A stretch of 64,000 nt of DNA from Hymenobacter radiodurans (GTDB lineage Bacteria; Bacteroidota; Bacteroidia; Cytophagales; Hymenobacteraceae), in assembly GCF_004355185.1 (NCBI RefSeq), contig NZ_CP037922.1, positions 2,356,001-2,420,000 on the forward strand. Direction: 5' to 3'. The first letter of the stretch is position 1. Each line of letters opens with the position of its first letter. Shown here piece by piece: positions 7,609-16,392 of the stretch. The translations under genes were made by a program, and so were the position numbers. Below the pieces are notes generated by a model. The model was not told the origin of the DNA. It did not search any database and saw only the letters and a program-made list of their open reading frames with translations.

Positions 7609-9588
7609 ATGGAAAAAGTAAAATTTGAAGAACTGTCGTTATCGACAGAAATGCAACGCGCGATTACCGAAATCGGCTACGAAGAGGCTTCACCGATTCA
7701 GTCAGAGGCAATTCCCGCGCTGCTCGCAGGTCGCGACGTGATTGGCCAGGCCCAAACGGGTACCGGCAAAACGGCGGCCTTCAGTATTCCCGCCATCGAA
7801 GGCGTTGATACCAATTCCCGCAACACGCAAGTACTCGTACTCTGCCCCACGCGTGAGCTGGCCGTGCAAGTATCGGGCGAAATTCAGAAGCTAGGTAAGT
7901 ACAAGTCAGGTTTGGCCGTGGTGCCGATCTATGGTGGCTCGTCTTACGACCGTCAGTTCCGCGCTTTGGAGCGTGGTGTGCAGATCGTAATTGGTACGCC
8001 TGGTCGCGTTATGGACCACTTGGAGCGCGGCACGTTGAAGCTGGATCATTGCAAAATGATCATCCTCGACGAAGCCGACGAAATGCTGGACATGGGTTTC
8101 CGCGAGGACATCGAAACGGTGCTCAAGCGCATGCCTGAGGAGCGCCAGACGGTATTCTTCTCGGCTACGATGAGCCGCCCGATCATGGAAATGACGAAGC
8201 GGTATCAGAAAGATCCGCAGATCGTGAAGGTAAACCACCAGGAGATGACTGTTTCGAACATCGAGCAGTCGTACTACGAGGTGCGTGGTCCCCAGAAAAA
8301 AGACGTGCTTACCCGCCTGATTGACATGTTCAATCTGAAGTCGGCCATCGTATTTGCTAACACCAAGCGCATGGTAGACGAAATCGTGGGCGACCTGCAA
8401 GCCAAAGGCTATTTTGCCGAGGGTCTGCACGGCGACATGGGCCAGCAGCAGCGTCAGAATACGCTTGACAAGTTCCGTAAAGGTACCCTGGAAATCCTGG
8501 TTGCCACCGACGTAGCCGCCCGCGGCATCGACGTGGAGAACGTGGAAGCCGTAATCAACTACGACCTGCCCGCCGACGAGGAATACTACGTGCACCGCAT
8601 CGGTCGTACGGGCCGCGCCGGTAAGTCGGGTCGTGCATTCACCTTCGTGAGTGGCCGCGACATTTATAAGCTGCGCGACATTATGCGCTTCACCAAGGCC
8701 ACCATCAAGCAGGAACGCGTTCCGTCGTTTGAGGATGTGACCGAGGTGAAAACCACGCTATTCCTGACCCAGATCAAGGATGTTATCGAAAAAGGCAATC
8801 TGGAGAAGTACGTAGGCCGCGTGCAGCGCCTGCTGGATCAGAGCGAAGAAATTACTTCGCTTGACATCGCCGCTGCCTTGCTCAAGATGAGCATGAAGGA
8901 AGACAAGCGCGTTGAGCAAAGCCTCGACGCTGGTCGTACTCAAGGCGCGCCGCGTGCTGGTTACACCCGCATGTTCGTGACCATGGGCAAGAAGGATCGG
9001 ATTCACCCACGTGATATCGTTGACCTGATTGCTGAGAGCACAGGCCTGACTGCCGGTAAAGTAGGCGACATCGCCCTTTACGACAAGTTTAGCTTCGTGG
9101 AAGTGCCTTCGGAGTTTGCCGAAGAAATCGTAACCAACCTCGGTCGCGCCAGCATCAATGGCCGTCCGGTTGCTTTCAACGTGGCTACGCCCGTGCAGGA
9201 AGGTGATGCCAAGCAGGAAGGTGGCCGTCCAGGCGGCTTCGGCGGTGCCAATGAGAATCGTCCTGCTCGTCGTGGCCCAGGTGGCTACGGTGGCGGTGAG
9301 CGTCGCGAAGGCGGCTCGAGCTACGGTGGAAATCGTGGGGGCAGCAGCTACGGCGACCGTCGCGAGGGTGGTTCTAGCTATGGCGGCGGTGCCCGTGGTG
9401 GCAGCAGCTTTGGTGGCAACCGCGGTGGCTCTAGCTACGGAGGTGGCTACAAGGGCAACCGCGACGGCGGTGGCAGCAGCTACGGCGGCGGTTACAAAGG
9501 CAAGCGCGATGGCGACAGCGGTGCCGGCAACGCTGGCAGCACGGGCGGTGGCTACAAGCCCCGCAGCACCAACGACTTCGACGAATAG
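7609..9588 (+). CDS. DEAD-box ATP-dependent RNA helicase with Gly-rich RGG tail
   Basis: A 659-residue protein. The helicase core holds the Q motif (EASPIQSEAIP), motif I AQTGTGKT, PTRELA, TPGR, DEAD and SAT, then in the second domain ARGIDV and HRIGRTGRAG. Residues about 440-520 look like the DbpA/CsdA-type RNA-binding domain (RMFVTMGKKDRIHPRDIVDLIAE). The last 120 residues are a low-complexity tail rich in GGSSYGG and R, likely disordered and RNA-binding. Such enzymes remodel structured RNA in ribosome assembly and cold adaptation. The long leader is compatible with post-transcriptional control, as in cold-shock genes, but that is inference. A strong terminator follows. Confidence 0.93.
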   Translation: MEKVKFEELSLSTEMQRAITEIGYEEASPIQSEAIPALLAGRDVIGQAQTGTGKTAAFSIPAIEGVDTNSRNTQVLVLCPTRELAVQVSGEIQKLGKYKSGLAVVPIYGGSSYDRQFRALERGVQIVIGTPGRVMDHLERGTLKLDHCKMIILDEADEMLDMGFREDIETVLKRMPEERQTVFFSATMSRPIMEMTKRYQKDPQIVKVNHQEMTVSNIEQSYYEVRGPQKKDVLTRLIDMFNLKSAIVFANTKRMVDEIVGDLQAKGYFAEGLHGDMGQQQRQNTLDKFRKGTLEILVATDVAARGIDVENVEAVINYDLPADEEYYVHRIGRTGRAGKSGRAFTFVSGRDIYKLRDIMRFTKATIKQERVPSFEDVTEVKTTLFLTQIKDVIEKGNLEKYVGRVQRLLDQSEEITSLDIAAALLKMSMKEDKRVEQSLDAGRTQGAPRAGYTRMFVTMGKKDRIHPRDIVDLIAESTGLTAGKVGDIALYDKFSFVEVPSEFAEEIVTNLGRASINGRPVAFNVATPVQEGDAKQEGGRPGGFGGANENRPARRGPGGYGGGERREGGSSYGGNRGGSSYGDRREGGSSYGGGARGGSSFGGNRGGSSYGGGYKGNRDGGGSSYGGGYKGKRDGDSGAGNAGSTGGGYKPRSTNDFDE

Positions 9589-9637
9589 ATCGTTAAGACT
9601 GAGTACTACTCGCAGCTTTTAGCAGTGAGTAGTACTA

Positions 9638-9673
9638 AAAAAGCCCCCCAGACCAACGTCTGGGGGCTTTTTT
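9638..9673. terminator. Bidirectional intrinsic terminator
   Basis: AAAAAAGCCCCCCAGAC and GTCTGGGGGCTTTTTT form a hairpin with A and T runs on both sides. It can end both the DEAD-box gene and the convergent gene at 9692-10141. One arm is an exact GCCCCCCA octamer. Confidence 0.9.
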
Positions 9674-9691
9674 GTAGTTGTGCAACCAGTA

Positions 9692-10141
9692 TTACTTCTT
9701 GCTCGCGTCGCGCAGTGACTTGATAGTGTCGTGGGCTTCGCGTACGCCTTGGTATTGTTTTTCAATGATAGACTTCAACTGGCCGGGAAGGTTTTCTGCC
9801 TTCAAAGCTGTTTGATAGGCTTTTACGGCGTAATCTTCGCCACGTTCGCACTCGTTGAGGATGCTTTCGCGGTCCTTGCTGGTGATGGCCGCTTTGATGT
9901 TGATGAACGCGCGGTGCACCGTGCCAGTGATAGAAGTGTCTTCCTCCGCCTTCAGGTTAAGCTGGTGCATCTGGTCTTCGATCTCCGTGAGATAGCCATC
10001 GCGCTGAGCGGCGTATTTCTTGAAGACCTCTTTCAGGTCCTGATCTTCCACGTCGGTGAGGGCGGTGGCGTAGCCTACTTCACCGTCTTTGAGGGTTTGA
10101 ACGAGTTCGTTGAGTAGGGCTTGGGTTGCTTTGGAATCCAT
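9692..10141 (-). CDS. PA2169/DUF2383-type four-helix-bundle stress protein
   Basis: A 149-residue, wholly helical protein. It has the pattern LNELVQTLKDGEVGYATALTDVEDQDL in its first helix pair and ILNECERGEDYAVKAYQTAL in the second, which fits the DUF2383 ferritin-like family (PA2169 type). In relatives the glutamates and histidines may bind metal, but the function is not established. It converges on the DEAD-box gene with a shared terminator between them. No signal peptide is present, so it is probably cytoplasmic. Confidence 0.8.
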   Translation of the reverse strand: MDSKATQALLNELVQTLKDGEVGYATALTDVEDQDLKEVFKKYAAQRDGYLTEIEDQMHQLNLKAEEDTSITGTVHRAFINIKAAITSKDRESILNECERGEDYAVKAYQTALKAENLPGQLKSIIEKQYQGVREAHDTIKSLRDASKK

Positions 10142-10216
10142 GAGGAGTAGGGTTGGGTAGGTAAAACATTAACTGCTATGCTTTACTGTGTCCATACCCG
10201 CAAGGTTGCAATCCGG

Positions 10217-11056
10217 CTATGCGATACCCGCTACGGCGCTGGCGTGGTTCTCCACTGGCCCGGCCTGATGCAGGAAGGTTGCGATGGCCGCCAGGGTTTC
10301 GATGGGCGCGCTTAAGTGCGGACAGTGTCCGGTAGCGCGCAACGTAATTAAAGTGGAATCGGGGATAGCCTGGTGCATGAAGGCGCCTACTTCGGCGGGC
10401 GCAATTATATCCTCAGAGCATTGCAGAATCAACGTCTTGGTAATGACTTTGGGTAGATCCTGGCGGTTGTCGGAGAGAAACATAACCCGAGCAAACTCCT
10501 TGGCAATAGCGCTATCGGCGTGGCAAAAGCTATCTATTAATTCCTGCGCTAGTGAAGGACATTCGGGATTTCCCATAATTAGCGGCGCAAAGGCGTTAGC
10601 CCAACTCCGAAAATCCTTGTTCATCATGGCTAATATAGCCTTAATATCAGCCTGCTCGAACCCTCCGATGTAGTCGTGGTCGTTGATGTAGCACGGAGAG
10701 GGGCCAATGAGAATCAGCTTGGAAAATAGCTCCGGCTCCTGAATCGTGCTCAATAAGCTAATCATGGCTCCCACGGAGTGACCCACCAGAATGACATCCT
10801 GCAACGCAAGTGAGTGGCACACCTCCACGATATCGGCCGCATAGCCGTGCAGGGTAGCGTATTTATCTGAGTCGTAGGCGGCCAACGCGGAATTTCCAAC
10901 GCCCACCTGGTCTATCAGCACCAGCCGATAGTTGGCTAATAAGCCGGCCGTAATGTAGCGCCACACGTTTTGATCGCAGCCAAAGCCGTGGACCAACACC
11001 ATTGTCTGCTTACCCTTCCCAGTAACCTTGACGTTGTTCCGTATGCATGCATCCAT
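10217..11056 (-). CDS. RsbQ-like alpha/beta hydrolase (KAI2/D14 superfamily)
   Basis: About 279 residues from ATG 11056 (MDACIRNNVKVTGKG); a TTG at 11068 is less likely. It has VLVHGFGCDQNVWRYI near residue 25, the nucleophile elbow GHSVG near 95, the acid in CSEDIIAP and the histidine in ATGHCPHLSAP. With the SPCYINDHDYIGGFE and FCHADSAIAKEFARVMF segments this matches RsbQ closely. RsbQ is the hydrolase partner of the RsbP phosphatase in the Bacillus energy-stress pathway and a relative of plant strigolactone and karrikin receptors. No PAS-phosphatase gene is adjacent here, so the ligand and partner are unknown. The long, featureless intergenic stretch upstream (11069-11341) shows no clear promoter. 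Confidence 0.85.
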   Translation of the reverse strand: MDACIRNNVKVTGKGKQTMVLVHGFGCDQNVWRYITAGLLANYRLVLIDQVGVGNSALAAYDSDKYATLHGYAADIVEVCHSLALQDVILVGHSVGAMISLLSTIQEPELFSKLILIGPSPCYINDHDYIGGFEQADIKAILAMMNKDFRSWANAFAPLIMGNPECPSLAQELIDSFCHADSAIAKEFARVMFLSDNRQDLPKVITKTLILQCSEDIIAPAEVGAFMHQAIPDSTLITLRATGHCPHLSAPIETLAAIATFLHQAGPVENHASAVAGIA

Positions 11057-11068
11057 AATCCAATGCAA

Positions 11069-11341
11069 ACTAGTTAAGCTAGTACTAGTGGGTACTTTCC
11101 TTCTAAAATATGTAATGATTCGGTATTACAAGACAAAGGCGTATCAATTCTACTTTGGTTGCAAAGCAAAAGGAATGCAATAAGCGCCTATAAGGCAGCA
11201 GCGCCCTAATTGTCGTTGAAATAAAAAATTGTGGTACTACGGTTGAGCTGACGTAGAGCCACTATATCTGACCGTGTTTTCGTATCTCGCTCTATTTTAT
11301 GGAGTTAGACTGCATGCGAGAATGCCCATCAGGTTCGGGAG
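11069..11341. other. Intergenic stretch without a recognised gene
   Basis: About 270 bases, AT-richer than the flanks, between the RsbQ-like gene and the downstream end of the flavoprotein gene. I see no reading frame, hairpin or repeat that I can support. Confidence 0.4.
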
Positions 11342-12595
11342 TTAGGAATTACTCGTCGCCATTGCTCTGCCCGCCAGGTACCCGGTAGTCCAGGCAGCTT
11401 GAAAGTTGAAGCCCCCAGTAATACCATCAATATCCAGTACCTCACCTGCGAAGTATAAGCCTGGCACCCGCCGGCTCTCCATAGTATGCATATTGATCTC
11501 ACTGAGCACGATGCCCCCGCAGGTTACAAATTCCTCTTTGTAGGTGGTTTTGCCCCGCACAGGTAATGGCGTACGCAGCAAGCTTTCAATTAGGCGGTTT
11601 TGGAGCTTAGCGGGCAGCTCACTCCAGCGCATTTCCGCACTGATACCGGCCTGGTCGGTGAGGGTGCGCCACAGACGCTGGGGCAACCCAAATAGGGGAT
11701 TGCTTTCAACCGTTTTACGCCCGTTCTGGTCGCGGAAATTGTGCAGCCACGTGCGCAGGGTTTCCTCCGTATGCGCGGGTACCCAGCTCACCAACGCCGT
11801 ACTTTCGTACTTGAGCTCGTGGAGGCGGCGCGCCCCCCAGGCCGAAAGCTTGAGCACCGCCGGGCCGCTCACGCCCCAGTGTGTTACCAGAATCGGCCCT
11901 TCATACTCTAGTTTTTCGCCCGCTACCCGCACGCGCACGTTGGGCACGCTCACGCCCGGCAGCTCCCGCAGCGGCGAATCGGGCACGTTAAACGTGAATA
12001 GCGACGGCACTGGCTCGGCTACAGTGTGCCCCAGCTGGCGTAACCATTGGTAGCTTTCCGACTTCGGCGCGCCACCCGTGGCAATGAGCAGGCGCGCTAC
12101 CTGCATTTCCTGAGCGTGCGTGCCCGTAAGCCGCAACCGGAAGCCGCCACCGGGCTGGGGGGCAATTTCATCGGCGTTGGTTTGCTGCAAGATGCTCACA
12201 CCGGCCCGCTGCGCTGCGTCGAGCAGGCACTGGGCAATAGTTTCGGAAGAGTCGGTGGTGGGAAACATGCGGCCGTCGGCCTCCGTTTTGAGCGCCACGC
12301 CGCGCGCCTCAAACCAGGCAATAGTAGCGCGGGCATCAAATTCCCGAAAAGCTTCCTTGAGCTGCTTGCCCCCGCGCGGATAGTGTTGCGCCAGCTGGGT
12401 CGGCGACTCGCAGGCGTGGGTTACGTTGCAGCGCCCGCCACCGGAGATGCGCACTTTGCTCAGCAGCTTACCCGTTTTTTCGATGAGATAAACCGTTAGG
12501 CGAGGGTTGGCTTCGGCGCAGGCAATGGCCCCGAAAAAGCCCGCCGCGCCACCGCCCAGTACGGCTACGGTGTTAGAATGTGAAGGAGTTTGCAC
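11342..12595 (-). CDS. HI0933/BaiN-family NAD(P)/FAD-dependent oxidoreductase
   Basis: A 417-residue flavoprotein. The N-terminal dinucleotide-binding motif is VAVLGGGAAGFFGAIACAE, followed by the family hallmark LSKVRISGGGRCNVTHAC. A middle insert has LIATGGAPKSES. The C terminus has the second FAD-binding stretch GLYFAGEVLDIDGITGGFNFQAAWTTGYLAGR. The HI0933 family is widespread, with a few members acting as bile-acid reductases (BaiN); the substrate here is unknown. Length is normal. The protein appears soluble. The gene is followed by the RsbQ-like gene on the same strand but at a distance that makes co-transcription doubtful. Confidence 0.88.
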   Translation of the reverse strand: MQTPSHSNTVAVLGGGAAGFFGAIACAEANPRLTVYLIEKTGKLLSKVRISGGGRCNVTHACESPTQLAQHYPRGGKQLKEAFREFDARATIAWFEARGVALKTEADGRMFPTTDSSETIAQCLLDAAQRAGVSILQQTNADEIAPQPGGGFRLRLTGTHAQEMQVARLLIATGGAPKSESYQWLRQLGHTVAEPVPSLFTFNVPDSPLRELPGVSVPNVRVRVAGEKLEYEGPILVTHWGVSGPAVLKLSAWGARRLHELKYESTALVSWVPAHTEETLRTWLHNFRDQNGRKTVESNPLFGLPQRLWRTLTDQAGISAEMRWSELPAKLQNRLIESLLRTPLPVRGKTTYKEEFVTCGGIVLSEINMHTMESRRVPGLYFAGEVLDIDGITGGFNFQAAWTTGYLAGRAMATSNS

Positions 12596-12651
12596 ACTCC
12601 AAAGGTACGAACCTCGCCTGCTTAAATCTCTCAGCGCGGATAGGAGTGAAG

Positions 12652-13497
12652 CTAGCAGGCGGCCAGCGCCACCTCTATATCGTCGTGTTTGAATTGATAC
12701 CCCAGGGTCTGCCGAATCAAGGTGCTATCAATAATTTTGCCCCCCAACGCGTCATCCATGCGGAAATCGGGCGGCTGCAAACCCAACTGCTGCGCAGCTT
12801 TCGGATAGAAATCGCCACGCATGGGGTGGGAGATGGCGCAAGCATTGAAGGTAAAGCCCCAGGCTTGCTGCCGGATAATAGCCGTGAGCAACCCCACGCA
12901 ATCGGTGAGGTGAATCAGGTTGACGGGGGCATTGGCCTGCGCCACATCGTGCCGGCCGGCCAGAAATCGGCCTGGCGGGCGTTGCGGGCCAAACAAGCCC
13001 GCCAGTCGCACCACCGTATTATGGGGCTGGGGAGCAAAAAGCTCTTCGGCCCGAAGGATATCGGAGGCAGCCTCGGAGGAGGCGTGGGCATCGTTTTCGC
13101 GCATGGCGCGGGGCTCGTCGGGGTATACGCTGGTTGAGCTGACGAACAACACATGGCCAACCCCGCATTCCTGGGCAGCTTCTGCTACGGGCTGAAGCAG
13201 GTTGGAGTAGCTGCTGGCGGTAGCGCTCCGGCGCGGAGGCACGTTGAGCACCAATACATCAGCGCCGCTGAGTAAGGTGTGGAGAGTGTCGCGGTCGGTG
13301 GCCGTGAATTTGCCCCCCAAACTCAGTAAATACGGCCGAATGCCTGCGTCGCGCAGCGTGAGTACGCGGGTGGGGGTGGTGGTGGTGCCGGCTACCGTAT
13401 AGCCTTCGGCCACGAGGGCCTTAGCCAAGGGTAACCCCAGCCAGCCGCAACCCAGCACGGCCACCGTCGGACGAGGACTTTGAGATGTATTAACCAT
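12652..13497 (-). CDS. NAD(P)-dependent epimerase/dehydratase-like SDR (YeeZ-type)
   Basis: A 281-residue protein with an N-terminal Rossmann motif VAVLGCGWLGLPLAKALVAEGY, a variant GxGxxG. VLFVSSTSVYPDE and the later VNLIHLTDCVGLLTAII are typical of extended SDR proteins of the YeeZ group. The canonical YxxxK is not obvious, as in several YeeZ-like members. The substrate is unknown. It lies just upstream of the HI0933-type flavoprotein gene on the same strand with a 56-base gap, so the two may form an operon. Its start is close to a divergently oriented gene at 13592. Confidence 0.8.
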   Translation of the reverse strand: MVNTSQSPRPTVAVLGCGWLGLPLAKALVAEGYTVAGTTTTPTRVLTLRDAGIRPYLLSLGGKFTATDRDTLHTLLSGADVLVLNVPPRRSATASSYSNLLQPVAEAAQECGVGHVLFVSSTSVYPDEPRAMRENDAHASSEAASDILRAEELFAPQPHNTVVRLAGLFGPQRPPGRFLAGRHDVAQANAPVNLIHLTDCVGLLTAIIRQQAWGFTFNACAISHPMRGDFYPKAAQQLGLQPPDFRMDDALGGKIIDSTLIRQTLGYQFKHDDIEVALAAC

Positions 13498-13591
13498 GTG
13501 CGGTTCAAAGGTGGCAAAAAATCCTTCCGGGGCAAGTTGGCTGCTTGAAATTCAGAAATCGAATACATTATGGCCTCCTTCTATCATTTCT

Positions 13592-13984
13592 ATGCTCGCT
13601 GGCCATCGACTCTACGATCACCTGCCCGATGAATTAGAAGCCCGAATTCGTATTCTGACTCCCGAAGAAGGTGGCCGTACGGTACCCGCCTACAATGGTA
13701 TTCGGTGGGACTTTCGCTACGCCCAGGGCGAGTATGCTAAACACCACTTTATGTTGTACCCCGACTTTTATGACCCAGTCACTGGCGCTTCATTTCGGGA
13801 TGAATGGCTGCCAGTAAATGAGTGGCTCTATGCCCGGATGTATGGTATAAACTCCAAATTAAGGAGTAGCATTCACCAGAAAATGGCGCGGCCAGGCACT
13901 TCGTTCTATTGCTGTGAGGGGGCTAGGATTGTGGCCGAAGGGACCATTACGCGAATAACTGGTTTATTTGAGCCACGGGCGTAG
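13592..13984 (+). CDS. Small protein resembling the elongation factor Tu C-terminal barrel
   Basis: About 130 residues if started at ATG 13592 (MLAGHRLYDHLPDELEARI); an upstream reading from 13496 adds poorly coding sequence. The segments ILTPEEGGRTVPAYNGIRWDF and GTSFYCCEGARIVAEGTITRI resemble the EF-Tu domain III pattern (teEGGR..p...gyrpqF ... F..reGgrtvg.G.v). There is no GTPase domain. Such short EF-Tu-like proteins are scattered in bacteria with no assigned role. It stands alone on the plus strand between divergent and unrelated neighbours. Confidence 0.6.
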   Translation: MLAGHRLYDHLPDELEARIRILTPEEGGRTVPAYNGIRWDFRYAQGEYAKHHFMLYPDFYDPVTGASFRDEWLPVNEWLYARMYGINSKLRSSIHQKMARPGTSFYCCEGARIVAEGTITRITGLFEPRA

Positions 13985-14037
13985 CTTGTGACAGCTTTCT
14001 GTATTTTTTCTCCTCTAAGACCCCACCAACTCTATCT

Positions 14038-14910
14038 ATGTCTGCTCCCTACACCCAACCCATGCTTCGTGACAACGCCCTGCAAGGCAAAACCATTGTC
14101 GTGACTGGTGGTGGCACCGGCCTGGGCCGTGCCATGACCACGTATTTTCTTCAGCTGGGGGCCAATGTCACCATCAGTAGCCGCAAGCTGGACGTGCTGG
14201 AAAAAACCGCCGCGGAACTGCGTCAGCAAACTGGCGGCAAGGTGTTGGCCGTGCAGTGCGACGTACGCAAGTACGATGAGGTGGAAAATATGCTACAGCG
14301 CACCATCGACGAGTTTGGGGGCGTAGACGTGCTGCTGAACAACGCCGCCGGCAACTTTATCTCGCCTACGGAGCGCCTCAGCCACAAAGCCTTTGACGTA
14401 ATTGTAGATATTGTGCTGCGCGGCTCTTACAATTGTACCCTCGCCTTCGGCAAACGCTGGATAGCTGACAAAAAGCCCGGCACCATTCTGAATATTGTGA
14501 CTACCTACGCCTCTGTAGGTTCGGCCTACGTGGTGCCCTCGGCGGCCGCCAAAGCCGGTGTGCTGGCCATGACGCGCTCTTTGGCCGTGGAGTGGGCCAA
14601 ATACGGTATTCGCTCCAACGCCATTGCCCCCGGCCCGTTCCCCACGGAAGGTGCCTGGAGCCGCTTGTTCCCCGAGCCGCTCGCCAAAAAGCTCGATCCG
14701 GCCGCTTCCGTGCCGCTCAAGCGTGTAGGCGACCATCAGGAACTGGCTAACCTGGCCGCTTATCTCGTATCCGATTTCTCGGCGTATATGAACGGCGAAG
14801 TTGTTACCATCGACGGCGGCGAGTGGCTAAATGGGGCTGGCGAGTTCAACAAGCTGGAGCTGATTCCGGCCCCCATGTGGGACGAAATCGAGAAAGCCAT
14901 GCGGCGGTAA
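14038..14910 (+). CDS. SDR family oxidoreductase, 2,4-dienoyl-CoA reductase-like
   Basis: A 290-residue short-chain dehydrogenase. The N-terminal TGGGTGLGRAMTTYFLQLGA is the NADP-binding turn, and NNAAGNFISPTERLS is the stretch that marks the DECR (mitochondrial-type 2,4-dienoyl-CoA reductase) group. The usual YxxxK is replaced by a SAAAKAG segment that keeps the lysine, as in DECR enzymes. RSNAIAPGPFPTEGA follows. The reaction would be the NADPH-dependent reduction of dienoyl-CoA in the breakdown of unsaturated fatty acids; this is family knowledge. A strong intrinsic terminator follows. It appears monocistronic. Confidence 0.85.
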   Translation: MSAPYTQPMLRDNALQGKTIVVTGGGTGLGRAMTTYFLQLGANVTISSRKLDVLEKTAAELRQQTGGKVLAVQCDVRKYDEVENMLQRTIDEFGGVDVLLNNAAGNFISPTERLSHKAFDVIVDIVLRGSYNCTLAFGKRWIADKKPGTILNIVTTYASVGSAYVVPSAAAKAGVLAMTRSLAVEWAKYGIRSNAIAPGPFPTEGAWSRLFPEPLAKKLDPAASVPLKRVGDHQELANLAAYLVSDFSAYMNGEVVTIDGGEWLNGAGEFNKLELIPAPMWDEIEKAMRR

Positions 14911-14935
14911 AATCGGCAGCAAAAGGATTTGGCTG

Positions 14936-14973
14936 AAAAAAAGCCCCTCATATTACGTCCGGGGGCTTTTTTA
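14936..14973 (+). terminator. Intrinsic terminator after the SDR gene
   Basis: AAAAAAAGCCCC...CGGGGGCTTTTTTA forms a G/C stem with A and T tails on either side, 26 bases after the stop. It can also serve the convergent gene at 15013. Confidence 0.85.
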
Positions 14974-15012
14974 TGTGCGCTGAATGTTGGGATGAGTTCA
15001 GTTAACGCAGGA

Positions 15013-15885
15013 TTACAGGTTATAATCTTTAAAATCTTTGGTGAACTCCAGAGTTGGAATGGGCTGATTGGCCACTACATCCAAAAACTTAAACTCCTCG
15101 AACAGCCCTTTGTCATCTTCCGCGCGGATTAAGAGCGGCAAATACAGCTTTTTGTCAACGCAAATCAGGGTACGCGAGCCGTAGCTATTGGGTACATGCA
15201 GCACCTTGCCCGTCGGAATGGGCGCGTCGGCGGCAACCCCGTTTTGCTCCATAATTCGGTATTCACCACAGCCAAATCTGTCGGCCACTTGGGCTACCGT
15301 TTCGCCCTTGCCGGCGGTATAGCTCACGTAGCGAAACTTGGGAAAGTCGGAGCGGAGCTGGTAACAGGGGCGGCCCGCCACCACCGTGTCGCCGGCGTAA
15401 CGAAACGACCGTTCGTAGGAACGATCCGGGCGCTGGGCTGAGCCGCGCAGAATATCGGCTATCATGCCGTAGCCTGCATCCAGTACACTATGGTGCTGAC
15501 TGCGGCGCATGAGCGTGCCATTAGGATCAAGGCTCAGCGTGACGTACGGAAAGCTATTGGGATACACCCACGCGTCGCCGTCGTTCTGGCCCGTTACCCA
15601 GAGCACTTCTACCCCTTTCTTATTGCGCAGGAATATCCGTAGGGGAGCATACCCCAATTTCATGGTGGAGTTAGCCTGGGTGTATTTGGCCCCCAAGCGT
15701 TCCTGGGCGTGCACGGTGCAGCGCAGCGTCTTCAAATTATCAATAGCTGCTCGCAACCGCAATACAAGCTGCTCGGTGGTCATGCCTTCCGTGGGGGCCG
15801 CCGCTGGTGCCGCACCCGGCCGTAAAATTAGGGTAGCGGCTAACAAACAGGCAGCAGGCACTTGTAGCCGATGAGATAGAGACAT
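15013..15885 (-). CDS. DUF1571 family secreted protein with embedded LysM-like segment
   Basis: A 290-residue protein with an N-terminal signal sequence (about 28 residues ending in an Ala-rich stretch). The body (LRAAIDNLKTLRCTVHAQER ... VLDAGYGMIADILRG ... YLPLLIRAEDDKGLFEEFKFLDV) fits DUF1571, a periplasmic family whose LolA-like fold is suspected. A segment around residues 195-240 (YTAGKGETVAQVADRFGCGEYRIMEQNG ... GKVLHVPN) reads as a LysM motif, so the protein may contact peptidoglycan. Function is unknown. The terminator upstream is shared with the convergent SDR gene. Confidence 0.75.
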   Translation of the reverse strand: MSLSHRLQVPAACLLAATLILRPGAAPAAAPTEGMTTEQLVLRLRAAIDNLKTLRCTVHAQERLGAKYTQANSTMKLGYAPLRIFLRNKKGVEVLWVTGQNDGDAWVYPNSFPYVTLSLDPNGTLMRRSQHHSVLDAGYGMIADILRGSAQRPDRSYERSFRYAGDTVVAGRPCYQLRSDFPKFRYVSYTAGKGETVAQVADRFGCGEYRIMEQNGVAADAPIPTGKVLHVPNSYGSRTLICVDKKLYLPLLIRAEDDKGLFEEFKFLDVVANQPIPTLEFTKDFKDYNL

Positions 15886-15970
15886 AACGAAGCGCTAATG
15901 GCTTTTGCAAATGGGTAATACAAATGGGTATATCACGTAATTTTGGTAACGAACTATCCTGCTGAACAAG

Positions 15971-16270
15971 TTAATTCAGACTGAGGCGAGGGAAACGCGA
16001 TTTAGCTGAATCAAAAATAAAAAGTTCGTCAATTTCAACTTCTGTGAGAAACGAATACAGGGGAAACCGCTCGACCACGGCTTGTACTGCCGCCGCATCG
16101 TCCGCGTTGATGGTAATCCAACCACGAGTTCGATCAGCGCTGATAGCATACGTTTCAATAACGTGTTCCTCAATGAGCTGCTGAATAAGCGCCCAATGGG
16201 AGGGGATAAGCGCCATGAACTCTTGGGTGAACAACGCGGGTAGCCGCAAGCTAACGACGAATTTGGGCAT
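15971..16270 (-). CDS. Small hypothetical protein, possible ferredoxin-like (muconolactone isomerase-like) fold
   Basis: A 99-residue protein. The N terminus MPKFVVSLRLPALFTQEFMALIPSHWALIQQLIEEHVIETYAISADRTRGWITINADDA has the beta-alpha-beta spacing and the statement-like 'W..i..d....v..v...fP' ending seen in small YciI or muconolactone-isomerase-like proteins. I do not recognise a specific family. It is not clearly in an operon with the DUF1571 gene, 85 bases away. Confidence 0.55.
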   Translation of the reverse strand: MPKFVVSLRLPALFTQEFMALIPSHWALIQQLIEEHVIETYAISADRTRGWITINADDAAAVQAVVERFPLYSFLTEVEIDELFIFDSAKSRFPRLSLN

Positions 16271-16392
16271 AAAAGCAGGAGGACAGAGAGGAAGCAGTAG
16301 GTTACCGTTGCTGAACGCCAGGCGTCAGCAGAAAGTTGACGTTTTACAGCGTTGCTGGCAACTTTTTAGGGCAAAAAACAGAATAGAGAGCC

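Noticed and set aside
8758..9006. Antisense frames within the DEAD-box gene and similar long shadow frames in gyrA, the HEAT protein and TonB receptor
   Set aside because: They are mirror frames of high-GC genes with no own start context or domain.
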